From contig JBGAIH010000016.1 in assembly GCA_044225675.1 (NCBI GenBank), positions 50,072-114,071 on the forward strand: 64,000 nucleotides of DNA, read 5' to 3'. Positions 53,380-60,381 of this stretch are shown one piece after another. The translations under genes were made by a program, and so were the position numbers. This DNA is from JACMQX01 sp044225675. Lineage in GTDB: Bacteria > Pseudomonadota > Gammaproteobacteria > Burkholderiales > Burkholderiaceae_C. Numbering within the stretch: the stretch's first letter is position 1; each line of letters starts with the position of its first letter. The notes below the pieces were generated by a model. That model had not been told where the DNA came from. It made no database searches and worked only from the letters and a program-made list of their open reading frames with translations.

Positions 53380-53604
53380 ATGAGCATTTTCCAAACCATC
53401 TATCGGTTCATTCGGCCGGTAAATTTGGAGCAGCTTTTTTCCGAAGAGAAAAAGGAAGAAGCAGCTCTGAAGGTGGCCGCTCGTCTGTCGCGCGGTAACA
53501 CCAATGTCCAGGATCCACGACTCACGACTTCTCGCCGTTTCGAACAGCAAATGGCTGAGTATGCGCGGAAGGTCGAGAAAAAAGAATACTCCTTCTCTAA
53601 GTGA
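53380..53604 (+). CDS. Small hypothetical protein, element-borne
   Basis: Protein of 74 residues, unknown. It is charged in the second half (SEEKKEEAALKVAARL...RKVEKKEYSFSK) and may be helical. The ATG at 53380 has GGGAGCG upstream and its transcript ends at a terminator 16 bp later, which supports a real gene. An upstream in-frame start at 53284 is less likely since it overlaps operator 2. It may be expressed under operator 2 control. Confidence 0.55.
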   Translation: MSIFQTIYRFIRPVNLEQLFSEEKKEEAALKVAARLSRGNTNVQDPRLTTSRRFEQQMAEYARKVEKKEYSFSK

Positions 53605-53619
53605 TCCACAAGAACTCTA

Positions 53620-53645
53620 AGCCCCGGGAGACGGGGCTTTTTTTT
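53620..53645 (+). terminator. Rho-independent terminator
   Basis: AGCCCCG-GGAGA-CGGGGCT hairpin followed by eight T residues, directly after the 74-residue gene. Confidence 0.88.
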
Positions 53646-53655
53646 GCCCGCTTAA

Positions 53656-54363
53656 ATGATGCTTCCCCAAAAATACTTAACCCTTTACGAGATTTACCTT
53701 GATGACTGGATGCGCGCGGAAGAGGTGCTCAAACTTGTCGAGCGCCTGAAGAACGAGGCATTCATTCCATCCATCAAGGAACTGCGGTACGCGTCACGTC
53801 GGGTGGTAGAAGCGCAGAATCTCTTTCGCTTGCACGGGGTGAATGCGAGCGAGAAAGAGATTCATACGCACTTAGTTGAGGCAATTGAAAATTGCAGAAA
53901 AGCTCGACATGACGCCTTAGATTCCGCGGTCAACTTCACTCAAGATCAGCTAGATAAACTAATCAATGCTGTTGGCCTGGACACCGTCGCTGCAGGCTTC
54001 CCAGGTTACCTCAAACTGAAACCCAAGCTTCGGGAAGTCAGCCAGCTCATCATCCAATCGCGCAAAGACCGAGTGCAGCTTGATGACAAGTACGAAAAAA
54101 TCAAGCGAGATCACCTGGAAGAAATTGTGAACCTGTACGTCGAAATGGAGACGTCATTCGCCGTAATTGCAGCCATAGAAACTCGAAGAAGGAAAGAGTT
54201 CTGGAAGGCAGTTATCGTTGGGGGGGTGATTGTGGGATTGTTGGTCGGCTGCGGCGTAGTTATTCTGGACAAACGTGGTGCGTTCGACGGATTCAAATCG
54301 GCAGCGCACGAAGCTTCAAACGACACGAAGGCGGAGAAAAAGCGTCCCGCCGCATCTCAATAG
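53656..54363 (+). CDS. Hypothetical protein with C-terminal membrane segment
   Basis: Protein of 235 residues, no recognised domain. Residues 1-180 are rich in charged, probably helical sequence (coiled-coil likely around 130-165). One hydrophobic segment is at about 187-208 (AVIVGGVIVGLLVGCGVVILD), then a short charged tail. The N-terminal part would be cytoplasmic if the tail is outside. Base composition is AT-richer than core genes. It could start at 53659 rather than 53656. It is the last plus-strand gene before a bidirectional terminator. Confidence 0.6.
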   Translation: MMLPQKYLTLYEIYLDDWMRAEEVLKLVERLKNEAFIPSIKELRYASRRVVEAQNLFRLHGVNASEKEIHTHLVEAIENCRKARHDALDSAVNFTQDQLDKLINAVGLDTVAAGFPGYLKLKPKLREVSQLIIQSRKDRVQLDDKYEKIKRDHLEEIVNLYVEMETSFAVIAAIETRRRKEFWKAVIVGGVIVGLLVGCGVVILDKRGAFDGFKSAAHEASNDTKAEKKRPAASQ

Positions 54364-54406
54364 AATGAAGTATCCCCCACCGAGTCGACCTGTTTTCTCA
54401 TTGGTA

Positions 54407-54438
54407 GATAAAGGAAGGCGCAAGCGCCTTCCTTTATC
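54407..54438. terminator. Bidirectional terminator between convergent genes
   Basis: Perfect 15-bp arms (GATAAAGGAAGGCGC and its complement) with a 2-base loop. It lies between a plus-strand gene ending at 54363 and a minus-strand gene ending at 54453. The T content at both ends is modest. Confidence 0.7.
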
Positions 54439-54452
54439 CTCGTATAGCTTTG

Positions 54453-54782
54453 CTAGCCCCACTTCAACGAAACTCGCTGCGTGGGCAACCCAAGGCGACT
54501 CGCAAATGCCGGCTTGAAAGTCTTGTCAATGCTCGGCCGTACCCCCGCGATCGTCGTCGAGAAGACGCTGAGCACCGTGAAGTATCTCCAGCCGTCATTC
54601 CCCAAGCCCGAGCAATAGCCGAATGCCGTGTAGCTCATGCTGTCGTAGCCGGCGACGTACCAAGCCACGTCGCCAATGGGCCAACGGATGAGCACACAAA
54701 CAACCGGATTCTGTCGATCGACCTGCGTATGAAGCGGGAAGCCGCGACAACGCTTCTCAAGCTCCTGTTCAACGCTCGCCAT
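54453..54782 (-). CDS. Hypothetical protein, weak DUF2958-like pattern
   Basis: Protein of 109 residues. The stretch PVVCVLIRWPIGDVAWYVAGYD followed by AFGYCSGLGNDGWRYFTVLSVF recalls the DUF2958 pattern (PVVKLF..., TWLL, AFGLCDLG, ELGYVSL) found in plasmids and elements, but the match is loose. The start is the ATG at 54782, which lies 14 bp inside the end of the upstream RuvC-like gene, so the two are coupled. Confidence 0.5.
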   Translation of the reverse strand: MASVEQELEKRCRGFPLHTQVDRQNPVVCVLIRWPIGDVAWYVAGYDSMSYTAFGYCSGLGNDGWRYFTVLSVFSTTIAGVRPSIDKTFKPAFASRLGLPTQRVSLKWG

Positions 54783-55302
54783 GCGTAGTCTTGGAGAGAC
54801 GGTTCTGCATCTGGTAGTAGGTGAGCGCACGGCTCGCCGCATCGAAGACGTTCATGCGTGGGTCTTCTGCATGCCATGCCTTGCGCTCACGCGGCGGCTT
54901 GGTCGAGAGCGCCACGTATCTCTCCGCAAGCTGCTGGGCAATATCACGCTTGTTGAGCGCACCGGCCTGGGCGAACACAATGCGTACGTTCTGTCGCGAG
55001 ACGAGCCCGAGCTCTGCGCCAACCGTGAGGACCTGCATGCGCATCTTCTTCGCGATCCGCGCCAGCCGGACACTACGCAGTGCACCCGCACCGCTTGGAT
55101 CATCGAGAAGGAGAACGTCAGGCCTGTGGAGCTTAAGCAATTCCGTCATGCGATCCGCCGTCAACTTGCACGTCGGATCGTTGCCGACGGTCCTGTTGCC
55201 CCAGTCCTGCAGCTTCTTTGGGGAATCAAAGACCACGAATGAGAAACCTCGCTTTGTCGGGTACACCGACAGCACCTTAAAGTGCTGCGCTATCTTGTTC
55301 AT
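54769..55302 (-). CDS. RuvC-like RNase H-fold nuclease
   Basis: Protein of 177 residues resembling a RuvC-like family of element-borne resolvase-type nucleases. The first strand VLSVYPTKRGFSFVVFDSPKKLQDWG parallels the RNase H-fold start (Asp is replaced by Tyr-Pro in this subfamily). DVLLLDDPS and the C-terminal AEDPRMNVFDAASRALTYY supply acidic residues for metal. It may cut branched DNA during element replication or transfer. It overlaps the XRE gene upstream by 26 bp. Confidence 0.6.
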   Translation of the reverse strand: MNKIAQHFKVLSVYPTKRGFSFVVFDSPKKLQDWGNRTVGNDPTCKLTADRMTELLKLHRPDVLLLDDPSGAGALRSVRLARIAKKMRMQVLTVGAELGLVSRQNVRIVFAQAGALNKRDIAQQLAERYVALSTKPPRERKAWHAEDPRMNVFDAASRALTYYQMQNRLSKTTHGER

Positions 55303-55657
55303 ATGAGTCTTGTCTAGTTCTTGTAATGACTCTGGTCTGACAGCCGCGCAAATGACCCACCTTGAGCTTCGCTACATGCTGCTCGCTATGCTCGAGCTGC
55401 ATGAGTAACGTGGTGGCGCGCGCAAGCGTTTCTTCCTCAACAACCTCGTAGTAGGGCTTCAGGATCTCAGCAAGCGTTAGTCCCGTGAGCACTTCGATCG
55501 CAATGGCAAGCTGAAGCCCAGGCACGCGGCACCCTCGCTCGATCCGAGACAGTTGGCCACAGCTTCGAAGTCCGAGTAGTGTTGCGACCTCCTTCTGCTT
55601 GAACGCAACTCGTCGGCGCCATTCGCGAAGGGGTGAGTGAGGGGGAATGTGTTTCAT
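55277..55657 (-). CDS. XRE-family HTH protein
   Basis: DNA-binding protein of 126 residues with an HTH at about 12-50 (REWRRRVAFKQKEVATLLGLRSCGQLSRIERGCRVPG), and a helical C-terminal part. Probably the regulator of the minus-strand RuvC-like operon, which it heads and overlaps by 26 bp. Confidence 0.7.
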   Translation of the reverse strand: MKHIPPHSPLREWRRRVAFKQKEVATLLGLRSCGQLSRIERGCRVPGLQLAIAIEVLTGLTLAEILKPYYEVVEEETLARATTLLMQLEHSEQHVAKLKVGHLRGCQTRVITRTRQDSYEQDSAAL

Positions 55658-55867
55658 AGTCCAGAGGCTGCACCGACCGGCAGCTCGTTAATGTTCGCGC
55701 ACATCGGCCGCGTTCAGGAGGGTGAAGAATGTGCCGAAGGGGCACCTTCTCGCGCAAGTTGTCCCCAGTTCGTTGTGGCACGGTTTCCCGGCATCGAGGC
55801 GCTGTCAAGGGCGGGCAAAGCCCGGGCGCAGCCGAACCCTTTACAGTGACTCGATGCCCCACGCTCA

Positions 55868-55906
55868 TATCAGGTCGATGCGGCACTCCGCCGCATCGAC
55901 CTGATA
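55868..55906. repeat. Large perfect hairpin in an intergenic gap
   Basis: Perfect 16-bp arms (TATCAGGTCGATGCGG and its complement) with a 7-base loop CACTCCG. It lies in the 462-bp gap 55658-56120 that has no convincing gene. No T run follows on either strand, so it is not a classical terminator; it might be a protein-binding, origin or transfer site. Confidence 0.75.
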
Positions 55907-56120
55907 AACAGAAGCGATTCTTTATGACGTGGGGACGTGGGGAGAACTGGAGCAGTGGCGCGCCATGTGCGGTGACATGGGGCCTTCAGAGGGGCTCGGC
56001 GAACGCAGAAAAAGCGCACTTCTTGGGGAGTGCGCGCCACGCGGAAGCACGGCGATACGTGCTTTCAGCATAGCATTCCCAAATCGCCGAGATCACCTGC
56101 TATCCACGGACAGAGGTGGG

Positions 56121-57386
56121 TCAGAGCCCAAACCGCTTTGCCAGGCGCCGAGCCTTCTCTTCCTCGGATCTGGGCAAGACAAACACGCCGTGCTTCTTGA
56201 ATGTGAAAAGAGCCAGGTCGCGCCGGAGAATCTGCCCGACATAGCGAGGCGTGATAGGACGCTCGAATTCCCCGAGAACGCGACGCTTGAGTGCAGCCGC
56301 AATGAGTCCAACCGGAACATCGTCACCCTCGTTGTCGAGCAGCTCGCATATGGTCGCGACCACCTCGGCCTCAATCGATAGCGCACGAAATGAAGCACTT
56401 CGTTCGTCGCATTCCTCCGCTACTGATCTGACGGCCGCACGCATATCCTCGGTCGTCGCAACAGACAGCAGCGGAAGGACGGTCTGATTGAATCTTCCCG
56501 ACCGCGCCCGATCTGCCAGCTCTGGTTTAATGCGTGCCTCCCCGAACGCGCGAAACCTGTACATGAGCAACTTGTTCCGCAAGACGAGTGCTTCGTCTCG
56601 CTGAGCGTCGGGAAGGTTATACGGAATACCTGGCCGCATAGCTCGCGCGTTCATGTCCTCCGTGAGGAAGCGACTTTCAAGCGCAATGTCATCAAAAGTC
56701 TTTCGCATACCGACCAGCTTAGGACCAAACACATGGAACGCCCGAGGATCGAATTCGCGGGCCATGTTCTGAGTCTGTCTGAGCACGGGGAAGCCGGCCG
56801 TACTCCCGTTGTTCATGATCTTCACAATGTCCGACTGCAGGTCTGAGTAGCGGAAGTCGGCCTCGTCCAGGATGAGCGTGCCGCGGAACAGGTCGAGCGT
56901 GTAGAACACAGGACTTATGGTCGAAGCGGCCGAGGCGAAGAATCCCTTGTTGCACACAGCCCCTATGACGGAGAGCGCGCGACTCTTTCCAGAGCCGAAG
57001 TCGCCTGCAAAGCGGAGATAGCAGAGCTCGTTGAAAGCGTCGTATGTCCACGTGAGCAGCACGTATGCACAGACGACCTCGACGAACTCCGGTGACAAAG
57101 AGACGTAGCGGTTCACATAGGCACGAAGGTCGGCGACCAACTCATCTGTGGTGCCGTATTCTGAAGGCTCTGACGGAAGCAAGACCGCCCCATGCTTGAG
57201 CAGATTGTTTGAGGCAGATACCGGGAGGCATTTGGCGCCGCCGTGCTCAACATAGGCGGCGTACTGAACGACGCCGGCCTGGTAGATGCAGAACTCGGTA
57301 CGCCTGTTGCGCAAGACGCATTCGATGATGGTCCCATCTCTCCTCACGTCAGAAACGATGAGTGATGTTTTCTGTTTGTTCTCCAT
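56121..57386 (-). CDS. Element-borne P-loop ATPase (primase/helicase-like)
   Basis: Protein of 421 residues. Walker A GDFGSGKS (128-135) and Walker B LILDEAD (171-177) are clear; the rest includes an Arg-rich sensor region near ARSGRFNQTVLPLL and a winged-helix-like C-terminus (ERPITPRYVGQILRRDLALFTFKKHGVFVL). It resembles replicative ATPases of plasmids and integrated elements more than transposition ATPases. The start is the ATG at 57386. It may replicate the excised element. Confidence 0.7.
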   Translation of the reverse strand: MENKQKTSLIVSDVRRDGTIIECVLRNRRTEFCIYQAGVVQYAAYVEHGGAKCLPVSASNNLLKHGAVLLPSEPSEYGTTDELVADLRAYVNRYVSLSPEFVEVVCAYVLLTWTYDAFNELCYLRFAGDFGSGKSRALSVIGAVCNKGFFASAASTISPVFYTLDLFRGTLILDEADFRYSDLQSDIVKIMNNGSTAGFPVLRQTQNMAREFDPRAFHVFGPKLVGMRKTFDDIALESRFLTEDMNARAMRPGIPYNLPDAQRDEALVLRNKLLMYRFRAFGEARIKPELADRARSGRFNQTVLPLLSVATTEDMRAAVRSVAEECDERSASFRALSIEAEVVATICELLDNEGDDVPVGLIAAALKRRVLGEFERPITPRYVGQILRRDLALFTFKKHGVFVLPRSEEEKARRLAKRFGL

Positions 57387-57643
57387 TCACCCAGCGTAGA
57401 ACGCAGAAGTCCTCACCTGAAGGAGAACATCTTTGCCAGCTTGGCATATCGATGGTGCACCCGCGATAGGGATCGTTAGTCGCCGCCAGGCGATGAAGAC
57501 CCGCAGGGGCTTCACCCGAAGGGCAAGAGCCCGGTCCGCCGTAGGCGGAATCGCCCCACTGCAGCTTCGCTTGCTCGAGCGTGCCACCTCGGCAATTAAT
57601 GAACTCTCCTGAACTTCGAGGGACAGGCTCACTATTAGCTGAT

Positions 57644-57844
57644 ATGAACGACAAAGAACTACGGGCGAAACTTCTAAGTGACGACCCACTTACTGGCCTC
57701 TCAGAGGAGCAGTTGGAGCAGGTCGATCGCTACATCGATGCTCTCATCGCACTCTGCGATTTGGCGAAGCGGTGTCCGCCATTGAAGCAGAAGGAAATGA
57801 CAAGCGGGAAGAGTCGTGCTAGCTTGAATAGTAAGGAGTCATGA
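57644..57844 (+). CDS. Small protein coupled to recombinase 2
   Basis: Acidic, helical protein of 66 residues (MNDKELRAKLLSDDPLTGLSEEQLEQVDRYIDALIALCDL). Its stop overlaps the start of recombinase 2 (ATGA), so the two are made together; a recombination directionality factor or accessory subunit is possible but not shown. Short acidic helical proteins do precede some large serine recombinases. Confidence 0.6.
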   Translation: MNDKELRAKLLSDDPLTGLSEEQLEQVDRYIDALIALCDLAKRCPPLKQKEMTSGKSRASLNSKES

Positions 57845-59379
57845 AGAAATGCTACGCATATATCCGAGTGAGCACACTCAAACAGAAGGAGAAGAGTTCA
57901 TCGCTTGAGATGCAACGTCTTGCAATCACCACGTATGCCGCACGAAACGGCATTGAGCTTATGGGCTGGTTTGAGGAATGGGAGACGGCAGCCAAGCGCG
58001 GGCGTCCCGCATTCTCGAAGCTGGTGAAACTGATTCGATCCCGTTCAGATATTGGTGTTGTCATTCATAAAATCGACAGAGGCGCGCGCAATCTCAAGGA
58101 CTGGGCAGACCTCGGCGAACTCATTGACGCCGGCGTTGAGATTCATTTTGCTCACGAGTCGCTTGATCTTCAATCACGCGGTGGAAGACTTGCAGCGGAC
58201 ATTCAGGCTGTCGTAGCAGCTGACTACGTTCGCAATCTTCGCCAGGAAGTCCGAAAGGGAATCGAGGGGCGACTCAGGGAAGGGCTATTACCTAACCGCG
58301 CACCGTTGGGCTATCTTGATACAGGTAAAGGCAATGTCAAAGCCATTGATCCAGTTCTCGGCCCACTGGTTGCCAAGGCTTTCGAGCTATGCGCTAGCAG
58401 GGCATTTAACTTGGAGCAGTTGCGAGACAGAATGTATGAGCTCGGGCTTCGGACGCGCAGGGGTGGGAAGGTTCAGAAGAGCTGCTTGTCCAGAATGCTC
58501 AACAATCCCTTCTACTACGGTCGAATTTTTGTTCGTAGAACCAACCAATCGTACCTGGGTGTCCACACACCTATAGTGTCCGTCGCACTCTTCAGCGAAG
58601 TTCAGGCCCATCTCACCGGCAGGAAGAAGAATGCAGGACTAGTTCGTCGGTACGCCTACCAGCAGATGCTCAAGTGTCGACTTTGCACCCGAATGCTCGT
58701 GCCTGAGTTTCAGAAGGGGCAGTACACATACTACCGCTGCCACACTGGTTCTTGCCCAGTGAAGTGCATTCGCGAAGAAGAGGTCAGCAGACAATTGTTG
58801 ATGCGTCTTTCGTTTGAAGTAGACGCCGCGCAGATCTCGTTGCTGCGTGATGGAATAGCTCGAAGGAGGAAGCGAGTTGAGGTTGTGGCGGCGTCTTGGG
58901 CACGCACTCATAAGTTGGCAATAGTAAAGCTGGAAGACCGCATAGCAAGACTGATGGACCTGTTGCTTGACGGAGCGGTCGATCAGAATGTCTATGCGAA
59001 GAAGAATGCAGAACTCATTCAAGAGAAGCTTCAGCTTCAGGAACTCATTCAACATGCTCAGAGCGGCGAAGATCAGCTGACTCGTGACGCGAAGACATTA
59101 CTCGAACAGATCGAAAGCTTGCCAGCAACGGACTTTTCCGGAACTCCAGAGGAACTCTCACTCACTGCAAAAAGACTCTGCTCGAACTTGTGGATTGCAG
59201 AGAGAAAGCTCTTTGTTTCTTGGCTTTTTCCTCTTTCGTCAGTGGTTCGTGAGGAAATTCTTGATAACGGCGCACCGTCTCGATCCACATCTCGAACTCT
59301 TGACCTGAACTTGATAATCGGGCAACTTGCGGAGGGCTTGGACGACAACGTCCCCACGTCCCCTCAAGAAAGCAGCTGA
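57841..59379 (+). CDS. Large serine recombinase 2
   Basis: Protein of 512 residues. Nucleophile Ser11 in AYIRVSTLKQ, Arg in HKIDRGARNLKDW, recombinase domain with LLPNRAPLGYLD, zinc ribbon (CRLCTRMLVPEF...YYRCHTGSCPVKC, about 280-315) and a coiled-coil (about 340-415). It differs clearly from recombinase 1 and is on the opposite strand, so it may belong to a second element nested in the first. Its AT-rich codon use matches the other element genes. Confidence 0.9.
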   Translation: MKKCYAYIRVSTLKQKEKSSSLEMQRLAITTYAARNGIELMGWFEEWETAAKRGRPAFSKLVKLIRSRSDIGVVIHKIDRGARNLKDWADLGELIDAGVEIHFAHESLDLQSRGGRLAADIQAVVAADYVRNLRQEVRKGIEGRLREGLLPNRAPLGYLDTGKGNVKAIDPVLGPLVAKAFELCASRAFNLEQLRDRMYELGLRTRRGGKVQKSCLSRMLNNPFYYGRIFVRRTNQSYLGVHTPIVSVALFSEVQAHLTGRKKNAGLVRRYAYQQMLKCRLCTRMLVPEFQKGQYTYYRCHTGSCPVKCIREEEVSRQLLMRLSFEVDAAQISLLRDGIARRRKRVEVVAASWARTHKLAIVKLEDRIARLMDLLLDGAVDQNVYAKKNAELIQEKLQLQELIQHAQSGEDQLTRDAKTLLEQIESLPATDFSGTPEELSLTAKRLCSNLWIAERKLFVSWLFPLSSVVREEILDNGAPSRSTSRTLDLNLIIGQLAEGLDDNVPTSPQESS

Positions 59380-59443
59380 GCCTTCAATTGACATCGTGAG
59401 GTCGCGAACCAGCGGCGCACTTCAAGCGCATCTTCCGATGCTG

Positions 59444-59656
59444 CTAGATGGTGATTGGTCCGTACCCATTCGCCGACGCCGTCAAAAGCACAGGAGTGAA
59501 CGTATCCCGCTGGACGATCTGCCTGCCGCCGACCTTTTCAAACCATACACACCAGACCGCATCCTCGTCAGTCATATGGAGTTTGCCGGTCTTCTCTACA
59601 GTCATGGTGGGACCGCCGGACTTGAGAACTACTAAATCGCCAGGATTGAATGCCAT
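59444..59656 (-). CDS. YodC/DUF2158-family small protein
   Basis: Protein of 70 residues with the family start MAFNPGDLVVLKSGGPTMTVEK and the central CVWFE; DUF2158 proteins are small and of unknown role. The start at 59656 has GGAGA upstream on the minus strand. It faces the membrane protein gene divergently, with 64 bp between. Confidence 0.8.
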   Translation of the reverse strand: MAFNPGDLVVLKSGGPTMTVEKTGKLHMTDEDAVWCVWFEKVGGRQIVQRDTFTPVLLTASANGYGPITI

Positions 59657-59720
59657 TTGAAATCTCCGTGAGAAGTCATAGAATTTTGCGCGATCTTTGC
59701 CTAAGGTCGCAGGAGGATTT

Positions 59721-60212
59721 ATGGTGGTAAACGAACAGTTCTTGGAACTCGCAGAAAAGGCTGGCTTCGAGAATCTTAAAGCGCATCTTGCGCATGCTGA
59801 GACGCTCTCGAAGGACGCTTCGACCACACTGACGGTGTTGCTTGCGGGCACAGGAGGAGCACTGGCATATACGGTGAAGTGGTTTGAGGCGGCCGCGATG
59901 CGCCCCATTCTCTGGGGTGCAGTCGCTACCACGGTATGGCTTGCATGTCTTTCCGCACTTCTTGTCTTGCAGTGCGTTCGCACTGTTCGCACTGAGATGC
60001 TCTACAACGAGCCTATGAACTTGTACAAGCCGGAACTCGGCCTTCCCATCCTGGAGGCTAGGTACTGGGAGCTTGCAAATGTTCAGGCGAGGATCACGTC
60101 AACAAAAGCGCGGAATCGCCCTATTGCACTGTGGCTGGATCGGATTCGAATCGCCGCAGCAGCATCCCCGCTTACATTCCTTGGCGGGGTCGCGTTGGGG
60201 GCGTGCCTTTAG
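59721..60212 (+). CDS. Small two-helix membrane protein, possible partner of the caspase-helicase
   Basis: Protein of 163 residues, unknown family. Two hydrophobic segments stand close together (about 40-55, TLTVLLAGTGGALAYTV, and about 65-85, ILWGAVATTVWLACLSALLVL), flanked by charged helices, and a third short hydrophobic stretch is at the C-terminus. Start at 59721 with AGGAGG five bases upstream. The layout of a cytosolic stalk plus a helical hairpin resembles SLATT-type membrane effectors of antiphage systems, but no family match is claimed. It precedes the caspase-helicase gene by 169 bp. Confidence 0.65.
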   Translation: MVVNEQFLELAEKAGFENLKAHLAHAETLSKDASTTLTVLLAGTGGALAYTVKWFEAAAMRPILWGAVATTVWLACLSALLVLQCVRTVRTEMLYNEPMNLYKPELGLPILEARYWELANVQARITSTKARNRPIALWLDRIRIAAAASPLTFLGGVALGACL

Positions 60213-60381
60213 GCTCTGGGCCGCGTTGAATGGGCTCGGGCTGCGGGAAAGGATTAGTTGCCACGGTTGCTCCTTTGCATGCGAAGAATATCACTCTTGC
60301 AACTGAGCGCGTAGTGTAGTGCGAACTGCATGCCGTCGGTGCTGTCATTACCGCCAATAATTTGATTTACTGTAGGCACTG

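Noticed and set aside
55637..55849. Possible plus-strand gene in the hairpin-containing gap
   Set aside because: No ribosome site, no domain, and a composition unlike the element's other genes.
57349..57654. Possible minus-strand gene of 101 codons upstream of the ATPase
   Set aside because: It overlaps the ATPase start and the plus-strand small gene, no ribosome site and no recognisable domain.
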